In this document: positions 21,902 through 33,480 of the stretch, in pieces
Numbering within the stretch: the stretch's first letter is position 1
How the letters are laid out: each line of letters begins with the position of its first letter
Origin: Dichetophora obliterata
Taxonomy: Eukaryota > Arthropoda > Insecta > Diptera > Sciomyzidae
Length of the DNA stretch: 64,000 nt
Direction: 5' to 3'
Assembly (NCBI GenBank): GCA_963920525.1
Contig: OY986436.1
Coordinates: forward strand, 80,817,630 to 80,881,629
Notes under the pieces: model-generated
Database searches by the model: none
What the model was told of the DNA's origin: nothing
Seen by the model: the letters and a program-made list of their open reading frames with translations, nothing else
Translations under genes and position numbers: made by a program

Positions 21902-22115
21902 TTTAGAAAATCCCCTTTTGTAATCTACACTGTTTACACTAGTGTGAAGAGATTAATTTTGACATTTCGTTGTTTAGTTTTGTTTTGATTTAGGTTAGGG
22001 CTATGTTATGGTGGCGGTCAATAGCACGCCATGAATTGTTGTTTCAATGTAAATGGGAACGTTGAGAGAATGCGCAACAGAATAAATTTTGACCAAATCA
22101 TGAGATTAAAGCAGG
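21902..22115 (+). repeat. Direct repeat, second copy
   Basis: Matches 19497-19717, including TGTAATCTACACTG, CACTAGTGTG and GGCTATGTTATGGTGGCGGT. Confidence 0.7.
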
Positions 22116-22117
22116 TT

Positions 22118-22223
22118 GCAGCGTGAAATTATGCAGCGAGTCAGTTTTCTTTATTCTTACTTGCAGTGTTGCAGCGTGAAATTATGCAGCGAGTCAGTTT
22201 TCTTTATTCTTACTTGCAGTGTT
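22118..22223 (+). repeat. Tandem duplication, two 53-bp units
   Basis: The unit starting GCAGCGTGAAATTATGCAGC and ending TTGCAGTGTT is present twice back to back (22118-22170 and 22171-22223) with no differences noticed, so the duplication is recent. A diverged relative of its second half occurs at about 21714-21755. Confidence 0.85.
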
Positions 22224-22494
22224 GAAGTTTTTAAGAAATTCCCAATAGAGGGCCTTAACCTCGTTTTAATCTCTATATGTAAACGTAGTATTAGTCAGTT
22301 AGTTTGTTGTGGGCCCATGAGCAAACTAACTAATTAACGCACGAAAACCAATACAATAAGACAATGCTCGTATCTTAATTGTCGTTGGTTTGGTTTGCCT
22401 TTTCGATTTACAACATTAGGCTGTAAGATTCCGTAATAAAATAATAGGACACCCTACTTTTAACACCAGTTTGTGGGGGAGGGAGTCCAGAATG

Positions 22495-24281
22495 TTATAA
22501 GGTATTGCGAAATTCTGTTGGATAATAAACAGCTTCATCGAGGCTGACCATGGAGTCCACAGAATAGTATACTTGCGGCGGTGCATTAACCTTCGAGAAT
22601 AGCAGCTTATTCATTTTGCCTACTTGCTCGTTGGTAGGTGATAAAATTGATATTTCCTTGAACCAAGGTAGAGACTTACTTAAAGTACTTACCTGCAGAT
22701 TTACCTGCAAGCAAACCTACGACATTGTTTAATTGGACTAACGTTTCGTCAAATATGTTTTGATCATAATGAACGTCATCTGATATTAGCTCTCGTCGTT
22801 GTTGGATCAAGATGTCTTCAGCTATACTCTCTTGATTTTTATTTTATAGAATCACAGAGTCAGCCACTTGACAAAACGAAATAATGCCAAACTAATACCT
22901 CAACGACCTTGCTAAACTGCATATAGAAGAATCTAATAATGTGTTGTCCCAATGTGAGTCATCTCCCAAGAGACCCATGGCTTTGCACGTCGCTTGATAG
23001 GTAGTAAAAGCTACTTCTTGCAAAGGGTTAACGTGTGCAAAAGGTGTTAGACCTTTTACTACATGAAGTAGCATACTCAAATAAAAACATTCTCTGTTCT
23101 TCAGATGAACTTCATGGAGTCTTCCAAGTGCATCGGTTTTTTTAACGCCAAGAAATCTTTCAACTGGAGTGTCTTGCTTTCGGAGTTGAAAAGTTTTGGC
23201 AGTGTTATTCCACGTCAAATAACTTGGAACTTTGTCGTATGTAAAGGTTTTTGCGAAATCATCTCGATCACATAACTTAAAAAAGGCTGTTAAGGCTTGA
23301 TTATCCAAGCGTAAGGTAACGTAGCACGACGTTGCCAACTGTCAAGTAAAAATCTGTTTAATGATAAATGTGTACAAGTCGTTACCGAAATCGTAACGTG
23401 GCGGGACGCAGCGTAAAAGTTTATAGAAAATAAATCTACTTCACGTTACGATTTTTAACAGTCCGGCAGCTGTGGGATAAGCGAAAAATTTTGTATAACT
23501 TCACAAAATTTTAAATTTTAATACTATAAATGAAAGGATGCAGTCTTTTATTGAAGAGCAGAAGTTAATAAGGCTACTAGAAAAAAATGAGTGCTTTTAT
23601 AACAAGTTTTCTGCGGGCTACAAATCGCCGCCTGCACTACGTTGGACTATGATTTCGGTAATCGTTTATCCTCGAGGCAACGTCGCACTACGCTTCGTCC
23701 CGCTGCGCCACCTCACGTTAGGGTTGGGTAATCAAGCCTTAAGTGTTGTATCTCGGGGACTATTAAAAACATCATGGATGTTGTTTTTATTAAAATAAAC
23801 CCTCTGTCCGTTTTCTAAATGAACAGCAAGGTGGGTAATTGTAGATGCCCAGTCATGCAAGTTAAATGATAAAATTCTCCACACCGCTTCTGATCTGCAG
23901 ATGAAGCGTTCAGATTAATATGTCTCAACTTCGTTTAGTGATGTGTAATATATTGGATTGATTTTACTGAGCTCCAGAACTCAACGTTGATGTGAGAGCC
24001 GAATATTTTTAGAAGTAGTAGAATTAGAATTTAGAATTGACCCATCGATTGTCAATTTCATGGTTTCGCACAGTGGCAGTTCGTCCACATTCATCAGGCG
24101 ACCGTCGACGATATTTAGGATATCCGTCGTCTCCAGTAGATGTTTTTCTCTGGAATGATTTAGGAAATTTTTTAATGCATCTGCCTTCTCTTATACAAGA
24201 ACAATGAGGAACCTTGGAGCATGCGTTTTTTACAATTTCGTAAAGGTTTAGATCTTCTTCTCTATTCAGTATCTCCGCCAA
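22495..24281 (-). pseudogene. Helitron helicase fragment, broken by a MITE
   Basis: From high to low coordinates the minus strand shows Helitron helicase blocks: IREGRCIKKFPKSF, then DDGYPKYRRRSPDECG and IDNRWV (24281-24024). Next come RSEAVWRILSFNLHDW and HLENGQRVYFNK (about 23900-23760), then after an insertion ALTAFFKLCDRDDFAKTF and GRLHEVHLKNRECFYLSMLL (23290-22892). Last come ISILSPTNEQVGKMN and SVDSM...EAVYYPTEF (22710-22495), near the end of the helicase. Helitron helicases serve rolling-circle transposition. The Rep nuclease domain is not seen, and stops and frameshifts separate the blocks. Confidence 0.85.
23294..23738. mobile_element. MITE inside the Helitron helicase
   Basis: 445 bp with ends GGCTTGATTATCC and GGGTAATCAAGCC, flanked by TTAA on both sides (23290-23293 and 23739-23742). 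It splits the Helitron codons before LTAFFKLC. The inner inverted arms contain GACGTTGCC. The flanks fit either a TTAA target (piggyBac-like) or a TTA/TAA target (Harbinger-like). Confidence 0.75.
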
Positions 24282-24597
24282 AAATTACGCTATCGATTTG
24301 ATCCTTATTCACTAACTAAACCAGCAGATGGATACGTGGTAAGCCACGTTTTTGCCATTCAATGGTTTATATGTGAAACCGAGGCCTTGATTGCTAACAA
24401 GAAATTTGAGTTTCTGAACCTTTAAATGAAGTATTTTATTCACGATATCGTGAAGGCAGCTTAACTAAGTGACATTATAGATGGTTTTAAAAAACTTAGT
24501 ACTTTAATTAAAGGTACTTATTCTTTGTGAAATAAGTTACTTAGAGATTAAAGTTTAAGATGGCCAGTTCCGTTTAGATTTTAACTCAAAAAAATTA

Positions 24598-24815
24598 GGT
24601 GGGGGGACATCATGTCCACGGCCATAGCCATAATGTCTTAAAGAAAATAGACAAAAGGTTCATTGACATAATGTCCGCCCCAAGTTCCATTTCCTTTTCT
24701 TAATAATTTGCCCTTGCACGGAATGTTGTTTTTAACGTACAAGGGCAATAATTTTACGGCCATAATGCTATTCCCAAATAAGACATAACATCCATGGACA
24801 TTATGTCACCCCACC
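24598..24815. mobile_element. Short MITE rich in GACATNATGTC palindromes
   Basis: Ends GGTGGGGGGACATCATGTCC and the inverted GGACATTATGTCACCCCACC. GACATCATGTC, GACATAATGTC and GACATTATGTC occur at about 24606, 24669 and 24797. Length 218 bp, with no clear target duplication. Confidence 0.65.
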
Positions 24816-24825
24816 GCAGAACTAA

Positions 24826-25720
24826 CTTGGTCACTCCGTTTGAAGCGCTGGTAAGGAGGCGTGGCAGGTATAAAAAAATTATATATTTTAGAAGAGTTCG
24901 GAAAACAGGGTCTGTTGTGGCGAATAGACGTGATCGACAAATGCGAAATATTTTTACCGTCGATTGGTCGGAGCGCATTTTGAGCATTGTTCGCAACAGC
25001 CCAACAAATAACATTTGGCGAAAATCTGTAATGGCAGGTCTTTTTAGATCTACGATCTGGGATTTTATTCACTATCCCTACCATGACATACCGGTGCAAT
25101 AAATCTTCCAAGAAGATTATTCTCTAAGATTGCAATTTTGTAATTAGTTGTAACAAAATGATTCAGAAAGGAGGAGCTACCTGTCACGAATTTTGTGGAC
25201 TGATAAGTCAACAATTCACAGAAGATGGATACTCCCAACCAGCATCACTGGGCTCATCAAAATCTTTACCTGACTCAAAGTGAAGTTTAGTTGAAACCTT
25301 TGGGCGGGAATATTGGACAACCAACTAATTGGACCATTTTTTTCAATTCAAACCTGAATGGAGAAGTCTATTTCAATGTTCTTAGCGGTACACTACCAGT
25401 GCTATTAGAACATGTACTTTTACGTATTAGGCGCGCTGTTATCTTTCAGCATGATGAAGCTCCGCCCCATTGCAGTAGAATTGTTAAAGACTATACTGCA
25501 GGCTAGATTGGAAGAAATGGTATAATAAGATGGCCTTAAAGGTCATCCGACTGGACTTCGCTTGATTTTTATTTATGGGGGCGAATGAAAGAACTCGTGT
25601 ATGCACAGTAACTGACATCGTAAAAGCAGCTGAACAAAAGAATAAACACAGCAGCTTCTCATGTATTGCATTCAAAACAATGGAGGTCTCTTTGAACAGC
25701 TTTTATAATTTTTCTTTTTT
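24826..25720 (+). pseudogene. Decayed Tc1/mariner-type transposase
   Basis: The plus strand reads, with several breaks: KTGSVVANRRDRQ and ERILSIVRNSPTN (helix-turn-helix), HYPYHDIPVQ, then LWTDKSTIHR (first catalytic Asp region) and HHWAHQN. Next come NLNGEVYFNVLSGTLPVLLE and FQHDEAPPHCSR (second Asp, normally QHDGAPPH), then LDF and GANERTRVCTVTDI near the C-terminus. This order matches insect transposases of the HPYH...QHDGAPPHYA type. Stops and frameshifts show long decay. TIRs were not identified. Confidence 0.75.
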
Positions 25721-26844
25721 TTATCAAAATACAATTACGTACACTCTTAAAAATGTATTTTAATTCACTTCTACTTGAGTATTGCTTTTAATGTTGAAAA
25801 TTGTAATTCTCCTATCAATTTGTATTAATCACCTCTATCATCGTTGTCAAGCGTCGATCTAAGTGACTGTCTACTGTTCTGTCGAGTGGACTTGAGACAG
25901 CGATCACTGAACAAGGTCGTTTCGACGATTTTTGTAATAAATTAATTTTTCGGCAAGCCAATTTTGTAGTAGATTGCTTTGATAAAAAACACTATTGTGA
26001 ACTTGAAAAAGAAAGAACAAGTCGTTTGAAGTAACATTTCAAAGAAATTTATTTATTTATTTATATTAAAACTGAGGTGTACAATAAGACTAAGTCTTTT
26101 TTAGTACTACAAATAGTGTATTATCAAGGTTGCACAAATAAGATATGTGTAAATAGTAAAATTAAACTAACATAAAAATAAAAATTTAAATGAAAATTAA
26201 AATGATTATGAAAGAATAAGGACATGTTCATTTGAAATTCAAGGCTAATAGCTTAGCTTAAACGACTATAAGAAGATAACATTGTAAATTATTTTTGATA
26301 ATGGATTTTTATGATTAGGTATTATTATTTATTATTATTACTAAACCATAGCAATTACATTTTCGCAAAATTTTACAAAATAAGGATTATTCAGACTGAT
26401 ATGAAAGTACATAAATATAATTAAAACTAAGAGCAGTGACTCAGGAACCGCGGGATCGTCATACCCGACACTCCATAAGGGAATGCCCTGCGGCAATGAG
26501 AATTAAATTTAAGATTAAAATTAAACACCAGTTTAGATATTAATTTTGACACAAGAAGTTAAACTTTAAAAACTATATAATATAGATTAAGTGCAAATTT
26601 CGAAAAAATTAAAACCAAAATGAAAATTAAATTTAAAATTAAAATCAAAAATCAGTTTAACTATTAATTATAATAAAATAAGTTAAACTGAAAAAGTATA
26701 TATTATAGGTACATATTTCTAAGCAACAATTTTCTAAAACTTATAAATATATTAACTTATAGCACTAACATTGTTAAGCTGACTAAAGTAAAAGAACAGA
26801 AAAAGGTAAGGTAATGAAATATAGGAATATAGGAGAGTATAGAA

Positions 26845-29672
26845 TTATTGATTTAAAGTGCTATAGTATTTAAATATTTCATGCTTAAAGTTGGCCCGTG
26901 AAGTTATTAGCTTTAGAGAGTTAGGTAATGAGTTCCACAGTCTAATGGTGCTGATGAAGAAAAACCTGCTGCTATTTAGATAGTTAAACCTAGGAAAAAT
27001 AAACCCAATTGACCGTTGTGACTGCAGAAAATGAAGTTTTACAAACAGATATTCAGGCATTTGAGTATGCAAAAGCGAGTGCAGAAATATTATGTTCCGC
27101 ATGTTTAAATAATTAAGTAAACCACACCCAAGAATTTCTTTACTTCTTATAGTAATATGATCATACCGATTGATTCCATGAACATACCTAGCTGCATTAT
27201 TGAAAGCTACCAAGAGCTTATGCTGTGATTGGGAGTCCAGTTGACTATATACCACATCAGAGTATGTAATATGCGGTAAAATTAATTGTACGACTAGTCT
27301 ACGACGAGTTTTAGTAGGCGTAAAGTTCTGAGAAATTCGTAAATGGCGTAAAGTCCCATATATTTTACCTATTGTGGAACTAATATGGTCTGTACAGGTA
27401 AGTTTAGAGTTAATAATAAATCCAAGGTTCTTAGCCTTAGGGACAAAATTAAGCTGCTTATCACCAATAAAAAGCGGAGGGATATCAACAAAGCACGAAT
27501 CACTCCTCGCAATAGGTAAAACGTGAGTTTTTTTTGGGTTTATAAGGATCGAGTTAGCAACAGCCCAGTTATTTAACAACGCAAGATCAAAGTTCAGTCT
27601 GTAAGATAAATCTTCTAAAAGCCCGATTGGTCGCGAGAGGTGCAGTTGCAAATCATCAGCATAAGCATGTACAGTAGAATACTTACAAATAGAAAAAACA
27701 TCATTTATAAACGCAGAGAATAGCAGTGGAGCTAAAATGGAACCTTGAGGCACTCCACTTACAACCGCTTTGAGAGATGAGCTGGTATTACCTATCTTCA
27801 CCTGTTGCATTCTTCTATCAAGGTAACTTGATATCAGGTTAACCGCAGTAGAGCTAAACTTAAAAAAAATTTTTAGCTTATGACAGAGAAGCACATGGTT
27901 GACGGAATCAAACGCTTTAGAGAAGTCAACAAGGCATAATAGAGTCAAAAAGTTTTGGTCATAAGGAATCCTAATATCTTCAAGAATTTTTACCATAGCC
28001 GTGGTACAACTATGTCCAGCTCTGAAGCCAGACTGCAAAGGGGATAAAAGCTTATTCATATTTAGATGTTCAGTGATTTGGTTGACCATTATACGCTCGA
28101 GGACCTTTCCTAAAGTAGGTAAAATACTAATAGGTCTGTAGTCGCTGGGTTCAGAAGCAGAACCTGTTTTTGCTACAGGCAAAACCATGGCAGTCTTCCA
28201 TAATTCAGGAAAGCGGGAGCAAGTTAAGCAATGGTTCATTATATGAGTTAACGGTGAGACAATAAAAGGTAAAACTAATCTAACGAACCTTATGGGTAAT
28301 CCGTCAACCCCAACAGCATTGGACTTAATCATCATTATACATTTGGCTACATAATCTTCACTCACAGAAGTAAACTCAAATGCGGCAAACGGCAAGTTAC
28401 CAGACTGGACAGGCAACTCAACACTGCTGATATTGCCAGAATGACTAAGGTTTCCACTAGCCAAAAAAAAATTATTTAAGTCATCAGGATTTATGCAGCA
28501 TTCAGTTGAATGTTTGCTGAAAACTCGGAATTTTTTTATGTTTTGCCATAATTGTCTCGAGCTATGGTTTGGATTGAGCTTAGAGTAAAAAAACTTTTTC
28601 TTGGCTAGCTTAGTTAGATCATTCGTAGCATTACGAGCTCTTCTAAATTTATCCCAGTTATCAGCCGAGGGGCATACTTTCCATTTCGAGTGTAGTTTAT
28701 TTCTGAGCCTAATTGCAGCTTGTATACGATTCGTGAACCAAGGGCAAGAACTATTCGAAACTAATATAGTACGCAATGGGACATGACGAGCAAACAACCA
28801 ATATAACTTGTCCATGAAAATTTTTAGTTTAACATCAACCGAATCATGAAACCAACAGTCATTCCATCTAACACTATATAGGTCTTCAACTAAGGCAGTA
28901 AGGTTAATTGACTTAAAGTCATAATATGAAAAACTAACAGGAGTATTTCTACCAAAGTTAACGTCTAGGGAACTGAAGAGTAAATCATGATCTGACATAA
29001 AAGTTATTTGATCGAATTTTAGGAGCAAAGAGATATCAGACACTAAACAAACATCAAGTAAACTAGGTTCACAGTTATGTATATATCGAGTTGGAATGCA
29101 ATCATTAACAATATCTAAGCCACACAAGGATGATAGGTGATGAAAACTTTCAGAAGCAGAGTCATTACATAGCAGATTTACATTAAAATCGCCACAAACA
29201 AAAAAAAATCATAATCAACAATTTTAGTAGATAAATCATTGAAGTATGATTTAAGACTAACAGAACGGTGAGGATTATATACACACGATACAAGAATTTT
29301 AGAATCTGCATCAAAAATTTCAACATTTATAAACTCACAAACATCATTACTCTTGCTAACAAATTTTACATTAAGATTAGACTTACAATAGATAGCTACA
29401 CCACCACCCCTTCTATCACGTCTATAGTGAGAGTCAGGAATTCCACTCTTGAACCATGTTTCAGATACACAGATGACATCTACCAGCGATTTATCAAAGA
29501 CATACTTGGCATAGTCGAGTTTAGATCCATTTAAGCTTCTAGCATTAAAATATGTTACATTTAAACCATTGCGCTGTTTGCACAAGATATTGATAATAGC
29601 CTTATAGTTATTAACAGCACCATTAGATACTCCATCAAAACTCATTACAGACATACCAAGAACCAACAACAA
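26845..29672 (-). CDS. ORF2: APE endonuclease and reverse transcriptase, one frameshift
   Basis: About 940 residues in two frames joined near 29200, where a run of nine T (minus strand) differs by one base from the expected frame. Across it the protein reads DYDFF-L then CGDFNVNLLCNDS. Endonuclease blocks: NARSLNGSKLD, VSETWF, RRGGGVAIYCK, then FMSDHDLLFSSL. RT blocks in order: DYRPISILPTLGKVLERIM, SGFRAGHS, LCLVDFSKAFDSVNH (first catalytic Asp), SGVPQGSILAPLLFSAF, HAYADDLQLHL (YADD active site), INPKKTHVLP and LGFIINSKLT. No RNase H follows. The enzyme nicks target DNA and primes reverse transcription of its own RNA. If the T-run is a sequencing or assembly error, the ORF is intact. Confidence 0.9.
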
Positions 29673-29875
29673 GCATCAAATAAATAAAATAACACAGAGA
29701 GAAGTTAGCTAGTTGAAATAGAACAGCTGATAGAGAGATAGCACTAGATAGTAAATAGTTAAGAAATAGAAAACAAAAACGAAGTGGAGTATACAACATA
29801 AATAACCTACTCATACATAAGCTAAAAAAAGTTATTCGCATCATATCTTAGAATAATTTCTCTAAATAAGACAGC

Positions 29876-30817
29876 TTATCTCAGGGTCCCAGCCATGTAA
29901 TCAACGCTCTCTTTGTTTTGTACCAATTTTGCTTCACCGTCACGAGCAGCTTTTACATACACTCGCCCACGCAGCGTAAAAACAACAGCAAGTTTTTTTT
30001 CCCTCTTCAACTGACTAGCATACATCATAATTGCTCGGTTAGCTTTGGTCAGACTCTCATTAAAATAAACTATACCCTCTCCACTACATCCGATGTCGCT
30101 GAGTGTTAACTGCCGCTTATTTTCCCTACGAAACTCAGCAATACTCTTAAACAAACAACTGCGATCATAAGTAGATTTAAGCTTTGCTATGACGACTGGA
30201 GTCTTTACGTTTTTGTTGTTGTAGCGCACTCTAAAAATATTGCGCAGACTAAGAGAGTCACATTTTAGCAAGGAGCAGACTTTAGCAAACATGTCACTAA
30301 GATTTTCATTCGCTGTAGAGGGAATTCCATGAATAATGACATCACTGGCAACTGCATCACACTCATATGTTTCGAGTTGTGTTTTCAGCGCTCTCACTTC
30401 TCCATCCAAATTAAGAGAGTGTGAAGTTTCAGTCAAACCAGGAGTTTTGAGTTCATCAAGTTGCTTTTTCAACTCACTCATATTTACCTTCAGCAATCTC
30501 AGTTCATCATGTGCAGCTTCAATGACAGACACTCTTTCTACCAGGTTCCTAATAAAAGTTCTCATGTTAAAAAGCTCTGCCGAAACTTCACCTATCCTTT
30601 GCATAACCCTCTCCTCCGATGCTTCGATGGTTCTAGTTAGTTGCTCCACTATACTCTCGCGTATGATATTAAGCTGAGAGCTTGCATTTACATCCAATAG
30701 AAGAGGTGCAGTTAGAGTCGATGAGTCACTTGCGCTGCGTTGCCCAAGGGGAGTCGCCGGAGTTGTAGCTTTGCGGCCAATTGTAGCACTTCTAGTGTTT
30801 TTCGCGCTTGAAGACAT
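29876..30817 (-). CDS. ORF1: coiled-coil RNA-binding protein of the non-LTR element
   Basis: 313 residues, uninterrupted, starting MSSSAKNTRSATIGRK. The first 55 residues are Ser/Thr-rich and basic. Residues about 60-155 are predicted coiled coil with heptad-like Leu/Ile (RNLVERVSVIEAAHDELRLL). The rest has DVIIHGIPSTANENL, KTPVVIAKL, IVYFNESLTKANRAIM and FTLRGRVYVKA, the pattern of ORF1 proteins with an L1/FP-like RNA-binding C-terminal half. No CCHC zinc knuckles are present, unlike classical jockey ORF1. Its expected job is to coat the element RNA. It lies 200 bp upstream of ORF2. Confidence 0.85.
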   Translation of the reverse strand: MSSSAKNTRSATIGRKATTPATPLGQRSASDSSTLTAPLLLDVNASSQLNIIRESIVEQLTRTIEASEERVMQRIGEVSAELFNMRTFIRNLVERVSVIEAAHDELRLLKVNMSELKKQLDELKTPGLTETSHSLNLDGEVRALKTQLETYECDAVASDVIIHGIPSTANENLSDMFAKVCSLLKCDSLSLRNIFRVRYNNKNVKTPVVIAKLKSTYDRSCLFKSIAEFRRENKRQLTLSDIGCSGEGIVYFNESLTKANRAIMMYASQLKREKKLAVVFTLRGRVYVKAARDGEAKLVQNKESVDYMAGTLR

Positions 30818-31225
30818 TGCAAGTTTAGATTTAAATTAATTTTAAGATTCCAGCAAACCAAGAATAAATGTCACGTGAATACAATTAGGCAAATTGAAAG
30901 ATTACTGGATTTAAGCCGGGACCCAGTAATACACATTTACTCGTCGCACATATTCGTTCAGAACACCGTTTATGTTTTTTGTATGTTATTTAACTTCTTT
31001 TTGGTTTTTTTTTTTTTTTTTTTTAATTTTTTCAGTTTTCAATTTGTGTCTTATATATTAATAGTTTATAAAGTATTCTACTTGTTAATAGCTTGAAAAA
31101 ACACCATATAGGTCGGAGCGTTTTCAAACACGTCTTACTTCAACAAGCGACACGACAGGAATTGTCTCTTTCATTTATGAAATAAATTTATTTTAATCTG
31201 ACGAAAACTAAATAAAAACAAAAAA

Positions 31226-32510
31226 ATGGATAGCATTGCAATATTTTTTGACGAAGAAGAAGAAAGTGCTTCTGCACAAAACTTATCAAGGGTAAAACAA
31301 CAGCTAAGAAACAGTTTAAACGTATTGTAGTTGGAAGATACCGAGTAAGTCGATGTGAAACTACAACTAGTGTTAGAAATTTTTTAATTATTTATATAAA
31401 ATTGTTATAGATTTATCCAAAACTTCCGTTTACCAAAGCAAGCTTTTCAATACATGGTGTCCGAAATAAGAAGCAAACTAAAAACAAGCTCTCGAACGTC
31501 CGCTGTATCAGCAGAACTGAAGTTTGCGATTCCTGGCTGAAGGAAGCTCCAACGTGGTGTTGGAAACGACTTCAATTTAGGTGTATTAGAAGAGGTGCTC
31601 GACTGCCTGCAGACTGATATTTGTCTAAAATGGATCAACATGGCAAATACAAGGGAAGACAAAATAGAGGCAAAGCAACATTTTTAAGACTAAAATGGTT
31701 TTCCTGTCGTCTTTGGATGTGTCTTTGGACGCACATTCGAATATTTACGCTAAACAAGGATCAGCAGCACCTTTACTACAACAGGAAAGGTTTCTACAGT
31801 GTCAACGCAATGATTGTAAGTATTTTGATTATATTTTATCTTAAGATAAAATATCAAGTGACTTTTAGGTATGCGACCACAAAATGCGGATCCGGTTTAT
31901 AGATGCAAGATACCCAGGATCCAGTTAAGACATTTCATGCAAACAAACTTTGAAAATGGGGACAGAAACACTCGGCTTTTAGGTATGTAATCAAAATTTA
32001 TCAAAATTCTTTTATAAATATGCATATTTAATATAAATATTTTATAAACATAGGTGATGCAGGATACCCGTTGGAACCCTTTTTAATGACGCCTTTTCGA
32101 GCAGCTGCGGAAAATAGCCCTGAAAGCAAGTACAATAGCGCTCATTCGCAGACTCGAAATATAGTGGAGAGAACAATTGGAGTGCTAAAGAATAGATTTC
32201 GGTGCCTGATATCTGCTCGACAATTACATTATACTTCAGTAAAGTCACAAAAATTGTGAATGTTTGTGCTGCTTTGCATAACATTTGTCTACACTACAAT
32301 GCGCCTGACATCAATTATGTCCAACTACTGGAAAATCAGCCAACGGATTCAAATAGTGAAGATTCAACAGATGCCAACAGCAACGCGGTGGCTGTCCGCA
32401 TAAGGGAGAAGATAAAATTAATTGTTAGTAAAAATCTTATGTTTTTATGTTTAATATTTTTTTTTTATATTTTAAAAATGTTAAAGCGAAATTGAAAAAA
32501 GACATGATGA
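31226..32510 (+). pseudogene. PIF/Harbinger (HARBI1-type) transposase, inactive
   Basis: It begins MDSIAIFFDEEEESAS. A likely intron (GTAAGT near 31344 to TTATAG near 31411) leads to FIQNFRLPKQAFQYMVSEI. Later blocks: [72 protein letters not shown] (second catalytic Asp), [18 protein letters not shown] (catalytic Glu) and NVCAALHNICL. Before THIRI the family has C-V-D-G; here it reads MCLWTHI, so the first catalytic Asp is lost by a 3-base deletion. Other frameshifts and stops confirm a pseudogene. Confidence 0.85.
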
Positions 32511-32699
32511 ACATGAACTTGGAATAAAATTTATTTATGACAAGATATTTAACATTGTTATATATTTATCTTAGGTCTGATAGCACAAAACAACTCAAAT
32601 CATATTTCATTTTTCATATATAAAGTAAAAAAAATAAGGTACTCTGTTCATGAGACAAAGCTACTTAAATCTAAAAAAATATGAGATCTCAGTTTCTTA

Positions 32700-33480
32700 T
32701 AAAATATAAATTCACTTCTTATTTTTCTCTCTTTCAGCATAGCGACTTTTCTTTCATTCAAATTTTTCTCTGGCCAACTTCAGAGTTTCTTCCTCTAACT
32801 TAAATCGTTTTCGATTCAGTCTCTTTCATGTGGCTTTCAATATTTTTTAAGCTCTTATATACTTCAGTATAAAAGTTCTTCTGAATGGCAATCTGATCCA
32901 CCAAAACTTCCACCTGGCTCTTATTATGCCTTTTCTGCGAACTCTCATTATTAGTACAAGCTACAACGACAATCTCAGATACTTAATCTGCTGTTTCCTC
33001 CCTAAGCGCTTGTGCGGATGTTGATGTAACTGGATCAGGTAATGGTCCTGGTGGTATTTGGACAGCGGAAGAAGTATGATGGCCACGATTTCTTCCAACT
33101 ATGAGAGGATTTTTTGGTTGGATATGTCTCCTCCAGTTGCGTGCGACTCACGTTTGTTGTGTGCAATTTTTTTCTTAACTTTTAATTTTTTTCATTTAAA
33201 GTCGATCCAAACCTATAATTATAACTATTGTAAACTTACATCGATAGACTGGAATACATTTTTTTATACTTTCTGCCAGCCATCGCCGTCACGCAGTGGC
33301 GGACCCAAGTCATTTAGTTGTGTAGAGAGTGAGTACCACTCTTACTTGATGTCCATTTTGGTCAATCCTTTATGGAAACCTCTTGCAAATTCTGCATTCC
33401 TCTCCATGTGTTCCACTAAGGCTTCAAATTGGTTCAAATTTGTTATTTTTATTTTAGATATCTTGATTTCACAGGTTTGT
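32700..33480 (-). pseudogene. Myb/SANT-like partner protein of Harbinger
   Basis: The minus strand reads NLNQFEALVEHMERNAEFARG, then a stop, then YSLSTQLNDLGPPLRDGDGWQKV, the Myb/SANT-like domain found in the second ORF of insect Harbinger elements (LV.FME.N..LA, LN.LGP..R....W..VW). A Pro-rich linker (IPPGPLPDPVTS) and a charged helical C-terminus follow down to about 32700. In Harbinger systems this protein brings the transposase to the nucleus and the element ends. Stops and a probable intron near 33240 break it. Confidence 0.7.

Larger units (their letters stand above)
26049..31140 (-). mobile_element. Near-intact non-LTR retrotransposon (two ORFs)
   Basis: It reads on the minus strand: 5' region, ORF1 (30817-29876), spacer, ORF2 (29672-26845), an 800-bp 3' region and a tail of TAAA repeats ending at about 26049. 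The layout of coiled-coil ORF1 plus endonuclease/RT ORF2 without RNase H fits the jockey/CR1 group. The single frame break in ORF2 suggests a recent insertion. The 5' end is approximate (a run of about 17 T lies at 31009-31024) and no target duplication was found. Confidence 0.85.

Noticed and set aside
30875..31096. Membrane protein frame on the plus strand
   Set aside because: Runs of Phe arise from a poly-T tract in the 5' region of the LINE on the other strand.
26049..31140. Target-site duplication for the intact LINE
   Set aside because: I compared flanks near 26020-26048 and 31100-31230 and found no convincing direct repeat; the 5' end is uncertain.
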